Assembly (NCBI RefSeq): GCF_029910215.1
Contig: NZ_CP110395.1
Coordinates: forward strand, 992,001-1,056,000
Direction of reading: 5' to 3'
DNA: 64,000 nucleotides
From: Paraburkholderia sp. D15
GTDB lineage: Bacteria > Pseudomonadota > Gammaproteobacteria > Burkholderiales > Burkholderiaceae
The notes under the pieces are model-generated. The model ran no database searches, was not told the origin of the DNA, and saw nothing but the letters and a program-made list of their open reading frames with translations. This document shows positions 27,495-34,867 of the stretch, piece after piece. The first letter of the stretch is position 1, and every line of letters begins with the position of its first letter. The translations under genes were made by a program, and so were the position numbers.

Positions 27495-29138
27495 ATGTTG
27501 CGACCCATCCGCTACGCGCTCATCGTAGCCACGCTGATTCACGCGCCGCTTTCATTTGCCGATGTCGTGCTCGACGGTCGCTCCGCGACGCCCGCGATCA
27601 TCGCCGGTATTGCCGACGGTGAAGCCGTCAGCATCGCGCCGGCCGCGATGAAACGTGTCGAAGCCGCGCACGCCGTGCTGCTGGAGGCCGCGCAATCCGG
27701 TCAGCAGATTTACGGGCTGACCACCGGCGTCGGCGAAAACAAGGACCGTTCGATGGTCGATGCGAAAGGCAAGCTGACGCAGGAGATCATCGACGCGTCC
27801 GGGCGCTTCAACGTCGGCCTGATTCACGCGCACTCGGGCAGCGTCGGTCCCGACATGGACGTGCGCACCGCGCGCGCCGCGATGGCCGCGCGCCTGAACG
27901 CGATGCTCGACGGCGGCGCGGGCGTGCAGACCAGCATCGTCGATACGTACGTGCAGTTCCTGAATCGCGGTGTGACGCCGGCCATGCCGTCGGACGGTTC
28001 GCTGGGCGAAGCGGACATCACGATTCTCAGTCACGTCGGCCTCGCGATGCTCGGCGAAGGCGAGGTCTACTACCAGGGCCGCAAGATGCCCGCCGCGCAG
28101 GCGCTCGATGCCGCCGGCATCAAGCCGATCAAGCCGTATGGCAAGGACGCGCTCGCGATCCTGAGTTCGAACGCGTATTCGGCGGGGATGGCGGCGCTGG
28201 CGCTGAACGACATGGGCCGGCTGATGAAGGTGTCGAAGCTGGTCTACGCGCTGAGTCTGCAGGCCTTCAACGGCAACGTGTCGCCGTTCCTGCAGGACAC
28301 GCTCGCCTTGCGACCGTTCCCCGCGACCGTGCGTGCGGGCGACGATCTGCGCAACCTGCTGGCCGGCAGCAGCATCTGGAACCGCGACGACAAACGCGCG
28401 CTGCAGGACCCGCTGAGCTACCGCGACGGCGTCTATCTGCTGGGCGAGGAACAGCGCGCGTATGCATCGGCGCAGGCCCTGCTGAACATCCAGTTGAACT
28501 CGTCCGACGATAACCCCGGCGTCGCCGTCGGCGTGAAGGCGCATTCCGCGCGCTGGCAGGATCGCCGCGGCTATGTCGATGCGAATGGCGTAACGGGCGC
28601 GGTACTGCCGAGCGCCAACTTCGAGCCGCTGCCGTGGGTGCTGTCGTTCGAACAGCTCGGCCTCGTGCTCGGCCACAACTCGCTGGCGTCGGCGCAACGC
28701 ATCATGAAGCTGAACGACCCGGCGCGCAGCGGTCTGTCGCGTTTCCTCGGCACCCCGCAGACCGTGCACGCGTTCGGCGCGATGGAGAAGCCGCCGGTCG
28801 CGCTCGCCGAGGCGAACAAGGAGCTCGCGATGCCGGTCTCGATGGACTATCTGCCGGTGGCCGGCGATATCGAGGACATCGCCACCAATGCGCCGCGCGT
28901 CGTCGAGCGGGTGCAGCAGCAGATCGACAACAGCTTTACGCTGCTCGGCATCGAACTGATCCACGCGGGGCAGGCGATCGACCTGCGCAAGCAGCAGCAA
29001 CCGGACTTCACCCTTTCGCCGGCCACCGCGGGTCTCTATACTGCCCTGCGCGGGAAGGTCGCGTACCTCGATCAGGACCGGCCGCTCACACCGGATTTCC
29101 GTGCAGCATCAGCTCTGCTGCATAACTACCCCGGCTGA
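27495..29138 (+). CDS. histidine-ammonia-lyase-fold enzyme without MIO triad, proposed ergothionase
   Basis: A 547-residue lyase of the HAL/PAL superfamily. The N-terminus is a signal peptide (MLRPIRYALIVATLIHAPLSFA, cleavage near residue 22). The inner-loop Tyr is Y73 in IYGLTTGVGENKD. Where HAL has GSVGASGDLAPL this protein reads GSLGEADITIL (residues 168-178), so the Ala-Ser-Gly that forms the MIO electrophile is gone. Ergothionase eliminates trimethylamine from ergothioneine, a good leaving group that needs no MIO, so the loss fits that activity. Other family parts remain (SSDDNPGVAVG, FEPLPWVLSFEQLGLVLGH). GAGGA lies nine bases before the ATG. The export signal is unexpected for a catabolic enzyme. 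Confidence 0.82.
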   Translation: MLRPIRYALIVATLIHAPLSFADVVLDGRSATPAIIAGIADGEAVSIAPAAMKRVEAAHAVLLEAAQSGQQIYGLTTGVGENKDRSMVDAKGKLTQEIIDASGRFNVGLIHAHSGSVGPDMDVRTARAAMAARLNAMLDGGAGVQTSIVDTYVQFLNRGVTPAMPSDGSLGEADITILSHVGLAMLGEGEVYYQGRKMPAAQALDAAGIKPIKPYGKDALAILSSNAYSAGMAALALNDMGRLMKVSKLVYALSLQAFNGNVSPFLQDTLALRPFPATVRAGDDLRNLLAGSSIWNRDDKRALQDPLSYRDGVYLLGEEQRAYASAQALLNIQLNSSDDNPGVAVGVKAHSARWQDRRGYVDANGVTGAVLPSANFEPLPWVLSFEQLGLVLGHNSLASAQRIMKLNDPARSGLSRFLGTPQTVHAFGAMEKPPVALAEANKELAMPVSMDYLPVAGDIEDIATNAPRVVERVQQQIDNSFTLLGIELIHAGQAIDLRKQQQPDFTLSPATAGLYTALRGKVAYLDQDRPLTPDFRAASALLHNYPG

Positions 29139-29171
29139 GACCCGCGACGAGTCACTTATCCGGAGCTCAGT

Positions 29172-30032
29172 ATGAAGCCATGCGTTGAAGCCTTTCACGA
29201 TCCACGGACGTCCACCATGACGTACGTGGTGTACGAAACCGACGGTTCGCCGTGCGCGGTCGTCGACGCGGTGCTCGACTACGAACCGCATGCTGGCCGT
29301 CTGTCGACCCGCTCGGCGGACCGGGTGATCCGCTTCGTCACCGAGCATCGGCTCCAGGTGGAATGGTTGCTGGAAACGCATGCGCATGCGGATCACATCT
29401 CGGCGGCGGCGTATCTGCGCGGCAAGCTCGGCGGGAAGATCGCGATCGGCGAACATATCGGCGCGGTGCAGACGGTGTTCGAGCGGATCTTCAATCTCGA
29501 TCCGTCCGCGCAGGCGGGGCCCGCGCCGTTCGATCATCTGTTCGTCGACGGGGAAACCTTTCGGGTCGGCGCGTTCGAAGGCCGCGTGATGCACGTGCCG
29601 GGCCACACGCCGGCCGACGTCGCGTATGTGTTCGACGGCATGGCGTTCATGGGCGACACCTTGTTCATGCCCGACGTCGGCACCGCGCGCTGCGATTTTC
29701 CGGGCGGCGATGCGCGCAAGCTGTACGAGTCGATCGGCAAGCTGCTGAGCCTGCCGCCGCGGACGCGGCTGTTCGCGTGCCACGACTATCCGCCCGAAGG
29801 CCGCGAGACGCGTTGGGAGGCCACGGTCGCCGAGCAGCGCGCGGCGAACATCCACGTACGCGACGGCGTGACGCTGGAGCAGTTCGTCGCGATGCGCACG
29901 GCGCGCGATGCGACGCTCGGTCAGCCGGCGCTGATCATCCCTTCGATCCAGCTGAATATCCGCGCGGGCGTGTTGCCGGCGGCCGAGGGGAACGGCGTGC
30001 GTTATCTGAAGCTGCCGCTCGACGCGTTTTGA
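29172..30032 (+). CDS. MBL-fold hydrolase, persulfide-dioxygenase (ETHE1/Blh) type
   Basis: A 286-residue metallo-beta-lactamase-fold protein. The metal motif THAHADH places H70, H72, D74 and H75; further ligands are H in VMHVPGHTPADVAYVF near residue 140, D in MGDTLFMPDVGTARCDFPGG, and H in LFACHDYPPEGRE. The D-x-GTARCDFPGGD and CHDY stretches are characteristic of the persulfide dioxygenase/Blh group, which oxidises glutathione persulfide to sulfite. It lies 33 bases after the lyase gene on the same strand and before the sulfide:quinone oxidoreductase gene, the usual partner. Glyoxalase II activity is the less likely alternative. Confidence 0.83.
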   Translation: MKPCVEAFHDPRTSTMTYVVYETDGSPCAVVDAVLDYEPHAGRLSTRSADRVIRFVTEHRLQVEWLLETHAHADHISAAAYLRGKLGGKIAIGEHIGAVQTVFERIFNLDPSAQAGPAPFDHLFVDGETFRVGAFEGRVMHVPGHTPADVAYVFDGMAFMGDTLFMPDVGTARCDFPGGDARKLYESIGKLLSLPPRTRLFACHDYPPEGRETRWEATVAEQRAANIHVRDGVTLEQFVAMRTARDATLGQPALIIPSIQLNIRAGVLPAAEGNGVRYLKLPLDAF

Positions 30033-30036
30033 CGTG

Positions 30037-30136
30037 GCTTGAAGCGGGGTTAAGCGGCTTGAAGCGGCTTGAAGCGGCTTGAAGCGGATCGAAGCGGGCT
30101 CAAGCGGGCTCAAGCGGGCTTAGGTGGGTTTAAGCA
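30037..30136 (+). repeat. tandem decamer repeat, about ten units
   Basis: Repeats of a 10-base unit, consensus (G/T/C)AAGCGG(C/G)(T/C)T, in strict ten-base phase from 30041 to about 30136, with best copies GAAGCGGCTT at 30061 and 30071. Non-coding, between the persulfide dioxygenase and SQR genes. One unit per helical turn. Confidence 0.88.
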
Positions 30137-30230
30137 GAGCGGCATGAAAAGGCGCGGCGGTGCATGACGTTTCGCAACGCCTTCACGGATCGACATCCAT
30201 CACTCATCGGGAAGCAAAAAAAGGAAAGCA

Positions 30231-31514
30231 ATGAGCACGAATGCAGCGGCGCCGGGTAACACGGAAACGTTCGACGTAGTGGTGATCGGCGGCGGCGCGG
30301 CCGGCATCGGCGTGACGGCGAGTCTGTTGCGCCGCAGGCCGGACCTGCGGATCGCGATCGTCGAGCCGGCCGAGCGCCACTACTATCAGCCCGCGTGGAC
30401 GCTGGTGGGCGGCGGCGCGTTCAATATCGACGACACCGTGCGGCCGATGTCGTCCGTGATGCCCGGCCACGCCCACTGGATCAAGGCGAGCGCCAGCGCG
30501 ATCGAGCCCGGCCAGCACACGGTGCGGCTCGACGACGGACGCAGCATCGGCTACCGCCGGCTGATCGTCTGCCCCGGGCTGCGCCTTGCGTGGGACAGGA
30601 TCGAAGGGCTCGAAGCCACGCTCGGCAGGAACGGTGTGACGTCGAACTACCGGTTCGATCTCGCGCCGTACACGTGGCAACTCGTGCGCGAACTGAAGGG
30701 CGGCAAGGCGCTGTTCACGCAACCGGGCATGCCGATCAAATGCGCGGGCGCGCCGCAGAAAGCGCTGTACCTGTCGTGCGATTACTGGCGTACGCAGCGC
30801 GTGCTCGACCAGATCGACGTCGAGTTCAATCTGGCCGGCGACGTGCTGTTCGGCGTCGCGGCCTTTGTGCCGTCGTTGATGAAATACGTCGAGCGTTATC
30901 GAACGTCGCTCGCGTTCGGGTCGAACCTGGTGAGCGTCGACGGCGCGCGCAAGGTCGCGACCTTTGCCGTGAAGGATGCGAACGGCAGCGTCGCGCGGGT
31001 CGAAAAACCCTTCGACATGCTGCACGTGGTGCCGCCACAGGTGCCGCCGGCCTTGGTCAGCGAAAGCGTGCTGGCCGACCAGGCCGGGTGGTGCGAAGTC
31101 GATCACGCGACGCTCGCGCATCCGCGCGTGCCCGACGTGTTCGCGCTCGGCGACGCCTGTTCCGCGCCGAACGCGAAAACGGCCGCGGCGGTACGCAAGC
31201 AGATCGTGGTCGTCGCCGACAATCTGCTCGCGTCGCTGGACGGCAAGCCGTTGCCCGCGCGTTACGACGGTTACGGCGCGTGTCCGCTGACGGTCGAGAA
31301 GGGCAAGGTCGTGCTCGCGGAATTCGGCTACGGCGGCAAGCTGCTGCCGACGTTCCCGCTCAATCCGACCGTGCCGCGCGCGTCGGCGTGGCATCTGAAG
31401 GCGAGTTTTCTGCCGTGGCTTTACTGGAACGGTTTGCTGAAGGGCCGCGAATGGCTGACGGCTTCGACGGCGCAACCGGCGAAACCGGCCAATCAGGCGA
31501 AGCTGTCCGCATGA
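30231..31514 (+). CDS. sqr: sulfide:quinone oxidoreductase (type II-like)
   Basis: Membrane-associated flavoprotein oxidising H2S to persulfide and passing electrons to quinone. The 427 residues contain the FAD-binding VVVIGGGAAGIGVTASLL at 16-33, EPAERHYYQPAWTLVGGG near 45-62, the catalytic C171 in IKCAGAPQKALYLS and the second catalytic C351 in YDGYGACPLTVEKG, and DVFALGDACSAPNAKTAAAVRKQ (FAD/quinone region). These are the marks of the mitochondrial SQOR-like type II group. AAAAGGAAAG precedes the ATG; its stop overlaps the TauE/SafE start (ATGA). Placement after a desulfurase suggests detoxification of pathway sulfide. Confidence 0.88.
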   Translation: MSTNAAAPGNTETFDVVVIGGGAAGIGVTASLLRRRPDLRIAIVEPAERHYYQPAWTLVGGGAFNIDDTVRPMSSVMPGHAHWIKASASAIEPGQHTVRLDDGRSIGYRRLIVCPGLRLAWDRIEGLEATLGRNGVTSNYRFDLAPYTWQLVRELKGGKALFTQPGMPIKCAGAPQKALYLSCDYWRTQRVLDQIDVEFNLAGDVLFGVAAFVPSLMKYVERYRTSLAFGSNLVSVDGARKVATFAVKDANGSVARVEKPFDMLHVVPPQVPPALVSESVLADQAGWCEVDHATLAHPRVPDVFALGDACSAPNAKTAAAVRKQIVVVADNLLASLDGKPLPARYDGYGACPLTVEKGKVVLAEFGYGGKLLPTFPLNPTVPRASAWHLKASFLPWLYWNGLLKGREWLTASTAQPAKPANQAKLSA

Positions 31515-32368
31515 GCGCGCTGCCTCTGGTCACGCTGACGAGTACGGCGCTCGGCGCCTGCGTCGGCGCCACGCTCGCGCTGACCGGCGCGGGCGGCGCG
31601 ATCATCGCGGTGCCGTTGCTGATGTTCGGCTTGCGGCTGTCCGTGATCGAAGCGGCGCCGATCGGTCTGCTGGCGGTCGCGTCGTCGGCGTTGCTGGGTG
31701 CCGTGCTCGGACTGCGGGCGGGGATCGTCAGATATCGCGCGGCGGGGCTGATCGCCGTGGCCGGCATGCTGATGACGCCGGCCGGTTTGTGGGTCGCGCG
31801 GCGCGTGCCGAATACGCCGCTGACCGTGCTGTTCGCGGCAGTGCTCGCGTATGTCGCGGTGCAGATGTACCGGCGCGCGGCGGGCGTGCCGGCGCCGGCC
31901 GCGGTGGCGTCCGGGTCTGGCTCTTCGTCAGGGAGCGCCTCCATGTCCGTGCCTTGCCGGCTGGATGCGACGTGCGGCCGCTTGATCTGGACCTTGCCCT
32001 GCGCCCGCGTGCTGACCATGTGGGGCGCGGCGGCGGGCTTTCTGTCGGGCCTGCTCGGCGTGGGCGGCGGCTTCGTGATCGTGCCCGCGCTCAGACGATC
32101 GACCGATCTGCCGATGCAGTCCATCGTCGCCTCGTCGCTCGGCGTGATTGCGCTGGTGTCGATGACCGGGGTGATGTCGGCGGCCTGGCAGGGGCATATG
32201 GACTGGCCGGTCGCGCTGCCTTTCGCGGCGGGCGCGGTGGGCGCGATGCTGATCGGCCGGGCATTCGCGAAGCGGCTGAGCGGGCCGAAACTGCAGCAGG
32301 GTTTCGCGGTGATCGCCGGCGCGATCGCGGTGGGCCTGATTGTCAAAGTCGCGCTGATTGTCGTTTAA
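31511..32368 (+). CDS. TauE/SafE-family sulfur-oxyanion exporter
   Basis: A 285-residue inner-membrane protein with about eight hydrophobic segments in two halves, each with the family glycine pattern (ALTGAGGAIIAVPLL and LSGLLGVGGGFVIVPAL), joined by a Ser/Gly-rich linker with two cysteines (residues 135-160). TauE/SafE proteins move sulfite, sulfoacetate or related organosulfur anions. Its ATG overlaps the SQR stop by ATGA, so the two are co-translated; export of sulfite or thiosulfate made from sulfide is the natural inference. Confidence 0.85.
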   Translation: MSALPLVTLTSTALGACVGATLALTGAGGAIIAVPLLMFGLRLSVIEAAPIGLLAVASSALLGAVLGLRAGIVRYRAAGLIAVAGMLMTPAGLWVARRVPNTPLTVLFAAVLAYVAVQMYRRAAGVPAPAAVASGSGSSSGSASMSVPCRLDATCGRLIWTLPCARVLTMWGAAAGFLSGLLGVGGGFVIVPALRRSTDLPMQSIVASSLGVIALVSMTGVMSAAWQGHMDWPVALPFAAGAVGAMLIGRAFAKRLSGPKLQQGFAVIAGAIAVGLIVKVALIVV

Positions 32369-32625
32369 CGAAGCGACGTGGTGAATGCTGAAGCGCCGTT
32401 AGCCTGATTGATTGACGTCCTGAATCGAAGGGCCCGTTTCAGGCTAACTGAATTATTCAAATATAGTTATCCGAAATAACAATAAGAGATTCCGGCAGGT
32501 CGCGCTTAAAGTAGCGGGCGGATGAAAATCCGACCCCCGTCGCGCCAGCTCGTCTGCCGTTGCCGTTGCCAGTGCATTTCAGAAATACCTATCCATCCCC
32601 AACCATTTAATAATCAGGCGTTGAT

Positions 32626-33732
32626 ATGAAGAAGAAACTTGCAGCGATGATTCCTCTCGTGGTCGCGGCGTCGGCAGCGCACGCGCAGAGTTCGGTCACG
32701 TTATACGGCATCGTGGAAGACGGCGTCGACGTGGTCAGCAATGTGCAGGGCAGTCATCTGGTGCAGATGGCCTCCGGCGTGACGGCCGGCAGCCGCTGGG
32801 GCGTGCGCGGCACCGAAGATCTCGGCGGCGGACTGTCGACGATCTTCCGGCTCGAAAGCGGCTTCGACCTGAACTCGGGACGCCTCGGCAGCGGCCTCGC
32901 GTTTTCGCGCAATGCGTATGTGGGTCTGCAAAGCCAGCAGGTGGGCACGTTGACGCTCGGGCGCCAGTGGGATTCGATCGTCGATTTCGTCGAGCCCTAT
33001 ACGTTGAACGGCAATATCGGCGGGTATTACTTCGCGCATCCGAACGATATGGACAACACCGACAACGGCTTCCCCATCTCGAACGCGATCAAGTACCGTA
33101 GCCCGACGCTCGGCGGCCTGACCTTCGGTGGCCTCTATGCGCCGGGCGGCATCGCCGGCAAGTTCTCGGACAACACCACCTTCAGCGTCGGCGCGACCTA
33201 TGCGCTGGGACCGGTGAGCGCGGGCGTCGGCTATCTGCACATCAACGACCCGGGCGTGTCGACCCAGGGCTATCAGAACTACCCGGGCTTCACGAACGCG
33301 GTGTACGGCAACTACCTGGCCGCCGCGCGTGCGCAGAAGGTGTTCGGCGCGGGCGTCGCGTATCAGGTGCTGGATTCGCTGCGCGTGCTCGCCGACTTCA
33401 CCAACACGAACTTCCAGCAAGGCAGCGCGGGACATGATGCGACGTTCCAGAACTACGAACTGTCGACCTTGTTCAACCCGACGGCGGCCGTCACGATCGG
33501 CGCGGGCTACACGTACACGACGGGCAGCGACCATGCAACCGGCGCGCAGCCGAAGTACAACCAGTTCAACCTGAGCGCCGAATACGCGCTGTCGAAGCGG
33601 ACCTCGGTCTACGTGCTCGGCGTGTTCCAGAAAGCGGCGGGCGATGCCAAGGTCGCGCAGATCGCCGGCTTCAATCCGTCGGGGAATCAGAAGCAGGCGG
33701 TGGGACGCCTGGGCATTCGCAGCGTGTTCTGA
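32626..33732 (+). CDS. OmpC-like general porin
   Basis: A 368-residue outer-membrane porin of the betaproteobacterial trimeric family. Signal peptide MKKKLAAMIPLVVAASAAHA, then SSVTLYGIVEDGVDVVSNVQ as the first strand, SRWGVRGTEDLGGGLSTIFRLESGF, AYVGLQSQQVGTLTLGRQW (loop 3 start), and the C-terminal strand KQAVGRLGIRSVF ending in Phe. These are typical Burkholderia porin features. A 257-base AT-richer region precedes it and should hold its promoter. Co-location with the ergothioneine/sulfide genes may be incidental; it could aid nutrient entry. Confidence 0.93.
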   Translation: MKKKLAAMIPLVVAASAAHAQSSVTLYGIVEDGVDVVSNVQGSHLVQMASGVTAGSRWGVRGTEDLGGGLSTIFRLESGFDLNSGRLGSGLAFSRNAYVGLQSQQVGTLTLGRQWDSIVDFVEPYTLNGNIGGYYFAHPNDMDNTDNGFPISNAIKYRSPTLGGLTFGGLYAPGGIAGKFSDNTTFSVGATYALGPVSAGVGYLHINDPGVSTQGYQNYPGFTNAVYGNYLAAARAQKVFGAGVAYQVLDSLRVLADFTNTNFQQGSAGHDATFQNYELSTLFNPTAAVTIGAGYTYTTGSDHATGAQPKYNQFNLSAEYALSKRTSVYVLGVFQKAAGDAKVAQIAGFNPSGNQKQAVGRLGIRSVF

Positions 33733-34042
33733 TCGTTGAAGGCGGGCGGATACGCCGGCGTGCGGTGGGGTGGTGCGATTGAAAGCAATTAGAAATAAAC
33801 CGGACGCCGCCATGCCCATACACGCCGGCGCGGCCGTTCGCCGATATTTTTAGCGTGTTTTTCCCGCGCCGCCGTATTCCCGCCATTCCGAATCAACTCC
33901 CCACTTCCCCCGACGCTTCAGTGGCGGTAAAGTCATACCGCGTTTGTTTGCTGAAACCTGGTAAAACCAGCCCGCATTCGCACGTCCCGCAAGTTTTTTT
34001 GCAAACGCAGTTTTGTAAAACAGGCTTCAAAAGGGGATTTAC
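33733..34042. other. intergenic region between porin and coiled-coil membrane protein genes
   Basis: No gene seen. Contains AT-rich patches (about 33780-33800 and 33990-34030) suited to a promoter of the downstream two-gene unit, but no clear -35/-10 pair. No strong porin terminator spotted. Confidence 0.3.
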
Positions 34043-34801
34043 ATGTCAGTCGGCAATACGGTCGTCGACACGACCAGAAGCAGCACAAAATACAAACTCA
34101 TCAAGTGGTCGATTATCGGGTTGTGCATCGCCGTCGGCGCGCCGCTCGCCATCCTGCTGGTCAAGGGCCTCGTCGGCCTGATTCTCGCTGCTGTCATCGG
34201 CCTCGCGGCCATCAACTTCGGCCCGGTGCTGGCCATGAAGTTCGCGAACCAGAAGGTCAAGATGTTCGTGAACGAGGCGAAAGCCAATCCGATCGAAACG
34301 CTCTATAACGAGCTTGCCGAGAAGCAGGAAGGCGCCGAACGCTTCAAGAAAAGCATTACGGACTTCCGCACCGAGGTCAAAAACTTCGAAGACAAAACCG
34401 CGCAGTTCAAGAAGCAATATCCGGAAGACGCCGCGCGTTTCGAGACCCAGCTCGCGACCATGAAAAAACTGCTCGCGTTTCGCGAGGGTCGCTACAAACA
34501 GGTTCAGGACGAACTTAAACGCTTTTCGGATGCGATCGACCGCGCCAAGGCGCTATGGGATATGTCGCAATCCGCGCAGCGCATGAACAAGATCGCCGGC
34601 ATGCAGAACAGCGATACCTTCGCGCAGATCAAAACCGACGCCGCGCTCGATTCGGTGATGAACTCGGTCAATAAGGCGTTTTCGGAAATGGAAACGTCGT
34701 TGATGGAAAGCGCCGAGGTGCAGCAGGCGAAGGCCGCCACGGAAATGGGCACGCTCACGCCGCCCGCCCAGCAGATCGGCTCGCCTCACGCGCCGCAGTA
34801 A
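34043..34801 (+). CDS. membrane-anchored coiled-coil protein of unknown function
   Basis: A 252-residue protein I do not recognise. Two adjacent hydrophobic segments lie at about residues 20-62 (LIKWSIIGLCIAVGAPLAILL and GLVGLILAAVIGLAAINFG), followed by a long, charged, Gln/Lys/Glu-rich helical stretch (residues 65-215, e.g. RFKKSITDFRTEVKNFEDKT) with heptad character, and a Pro/Gln tail. The layout recalls PspA- or TelA-like cytoplasmic coiled coils tethered to the inner membrane, but I cannot claim homology. It precedes the SBP-LysM gene by 66 bases that contain a 12-bp hairpin; the two probably act together in the envelope. Confidence 0.8.
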   Translation: MSVGNTVVDTTRSSTKYKLIKWSIIGLCIAVGAPLAILLVKGLVGLILAAVIGLAAINFGPVLAMKFANQKVKMFVNEAKANPIETLYNELAEKQEGAERFKKSITDFRTEVKNFEDKTAQFKKQYPEDAARFETQLATMKKLLAFREGRYKQVQDELKRFSDAIDRAKALWDMSQSAQRMNKIAGMQNSDTFAQIKTDAALDSVMNSVNKAFSEMETSLMESAEVQQAKAATEMGTLTPPAQQIGSPHAPQ

Positions 34802-34811
34802 GCCGCGCGCC

Positions 34812-34841
34812 GTGCAAGAGCAAATGCACTTGCTCTTGCAC
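34812..34841 (+). promoter_or_regulatory. 12-bp perfect hairpin between the two envelope genes
   Basis: Arms GTGCAAGAGCAA and TTGCTCTTGCAC with a 6-base loop, eleven bases after the first gene's stop and 27 before the second gene's start. No U-tract follows, so it is more likely an mRNA stability or processing element, or a leaky terminator setting the ratio of the two proteins. Confidence 0.6.
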
Positions 34842-34867
34842 TTCCCGACAACTCGACTCGACCAAAA

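Noticed and set aside
24470..29138. A histidine-utilisation (hutU/hutH) operon
   Set aside because: The lyase lacks the MIO triad and has a signal peptide, hutI/hutG/hutF are absent, and a DUF917 desulfurase-type gene leads the operon.
32369..32625. A regulatory RNA ahead of the porin gene
   Set aside because: The region is AT-richer and surely holds a promoter, but I found no stable conserved-looking structure to call.
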